From CAZOWL01 sp964583605 (lineage in GTDB: Bacteria; Pseudomonadota; Gammaproteobacteria; Chromatiales; Chromatiaceae), in assembly GCA_964583605.1 (NCBI GenBank), contig CAZOWL010000016.1:1-56323 (forward strand): a stretch of 56,323 nt of DNA, in the 5' to 3' direction. Positions 56,021 to 56,323 of the stretch are shown piece by piece (within the stretch, counting starts at the first letter, position 1; the number at the start of each line of letters is the position of its first letter). A program made the translations under genes and the position numbers. Under the pieces are notes generated by a model. That model saw nothing but the letters and a program-made list of their open reading frames with translations, searched no databases and was not told where the DNA came from.

Positions 56021-56323
56021 GATTCACCACCTGCCGCCATGATGAGGTTGTAAGCCTTGGGTTGAATCTAGAGACGACAGTTGGCTGCTCCGCGGTGGAA
56101 GGCAAGGTCAGACCTCCTGATCTCGGCGATTATGCGTTGAACCCGGGTTTCGAAGAAGCGCCATCGGACGCGATTGGTTTTCGCTAACCTCGAATTGATT
56201 ATGCGCCTATTATTTCATTGAAGTGTGCTGATGCCTCATTCGGTTGATGCGACACCAAATCATAAAAGGTAACCGTTCACGGGGTTGCAGGCCGTACCGG
56301 TGCTGATGTCCCAGTGCGAGGTT
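56021..56323. other. Intergenic region at the window edge
   Basis: The last 300 bp contain no convincing gene. The stretch around 56180-56280 is clearly richer in A and T than the rest (for example GAATTGATTATGCGCC, CTATTATTTCATTG), which fits a promoter region for the transglutaminase-like unit on the minus strand or for a gene beyond the edge. No tRNA fold was found. Confidence 0.4.

Overview
The window is GC-rich DNA of a gammaproteobacterium, most likely a purple sulfur bacterium (Chromatiaceae or a close relative). The main clue is a complete bidirectional [NiFe]-hydrogenase operon hoxEFUYH plus a maturation protease, of the kind known from Thiocapsa-type phototrophs, together with typical gammaproteobacterial core genes (lnt, mpl, ubiX, lptG, pepA, holC). 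Taxonomy is an inference; no rRNA or tRNA gene was found.

Layout. 0.4-1.2 kb: an isoprenylcysteine-type methyltransferase. 1.5-7.2 kb (minus strand): hoxE-F-U-Y-H and the protease gene. 7.4-10.1 kb (plus): phosphatidylserine synthase and a Kef-type antiporter. 10.2-11.9 kb (minus): a LON-domain protein, an IscA-type carrier and a SufE-type protein. 12.3-17.7 kb (plus): an LpxH-like phosphatase, lnt, a small membrane protein, mpl and ubiX. 17.7-18.5 kb: two unknown small genes. 18.9-22.9 kb: a histidine phosphatase and a FixL/FixJ-like two-component pair. 23-28.6 kb: an RDD protein, lptG (without lptF), pepA-holC and an S9 peptidase. 29-35.8 kb: a DksA-like zinc finger, phosphoketolase, glycogen phosphorylase, a small helical protein and a PstS-like protein. 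36-43 kb: a long patatin-like protein and an Lhr-type helicase.

43-53.5 kb is different: a decaying accessory zone. It holds a two-repeat CRISPR relic apparently cut by an IS21-like end, an istA fragment, two broken LexA C-terminal ends, a frameshifted DUF5320-like gene, a frameshifted ECF sigma gene next to an intact anti-sigma gene, and broken pieces of phosphatidylserine decarboxylase, a toxin-like gene, a DUF5615 gene, a thermonuclease, hemolysin III and CheB/CheR. Intact genes among them are a cytochrome c, a 50-residue exported protein with a palindrome filling its promoter spacer, an HdeD-like protein, a Crp-type regulator and a fatty-acid desaturase. The window closes with a minus-strand cluster of two transglutaminase-like proteins and an N-formylglutamate amidohydrolase.

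The strongest unexplained signal is a dispersed repeat of about 128 bp present ten times in 56 kb, in both orientations and always between genes. It has a 20-bp inverted repeat that can form a long hairpin plus a second G-rich/C-rich half. Copies lie just upstream of ribosome binding sites, inside divergent promoter regions and between convergent genes. At least two copies supply the stop codon of the adjacent gene, and one copy lies inside an IS relic, which suggests past mobility.
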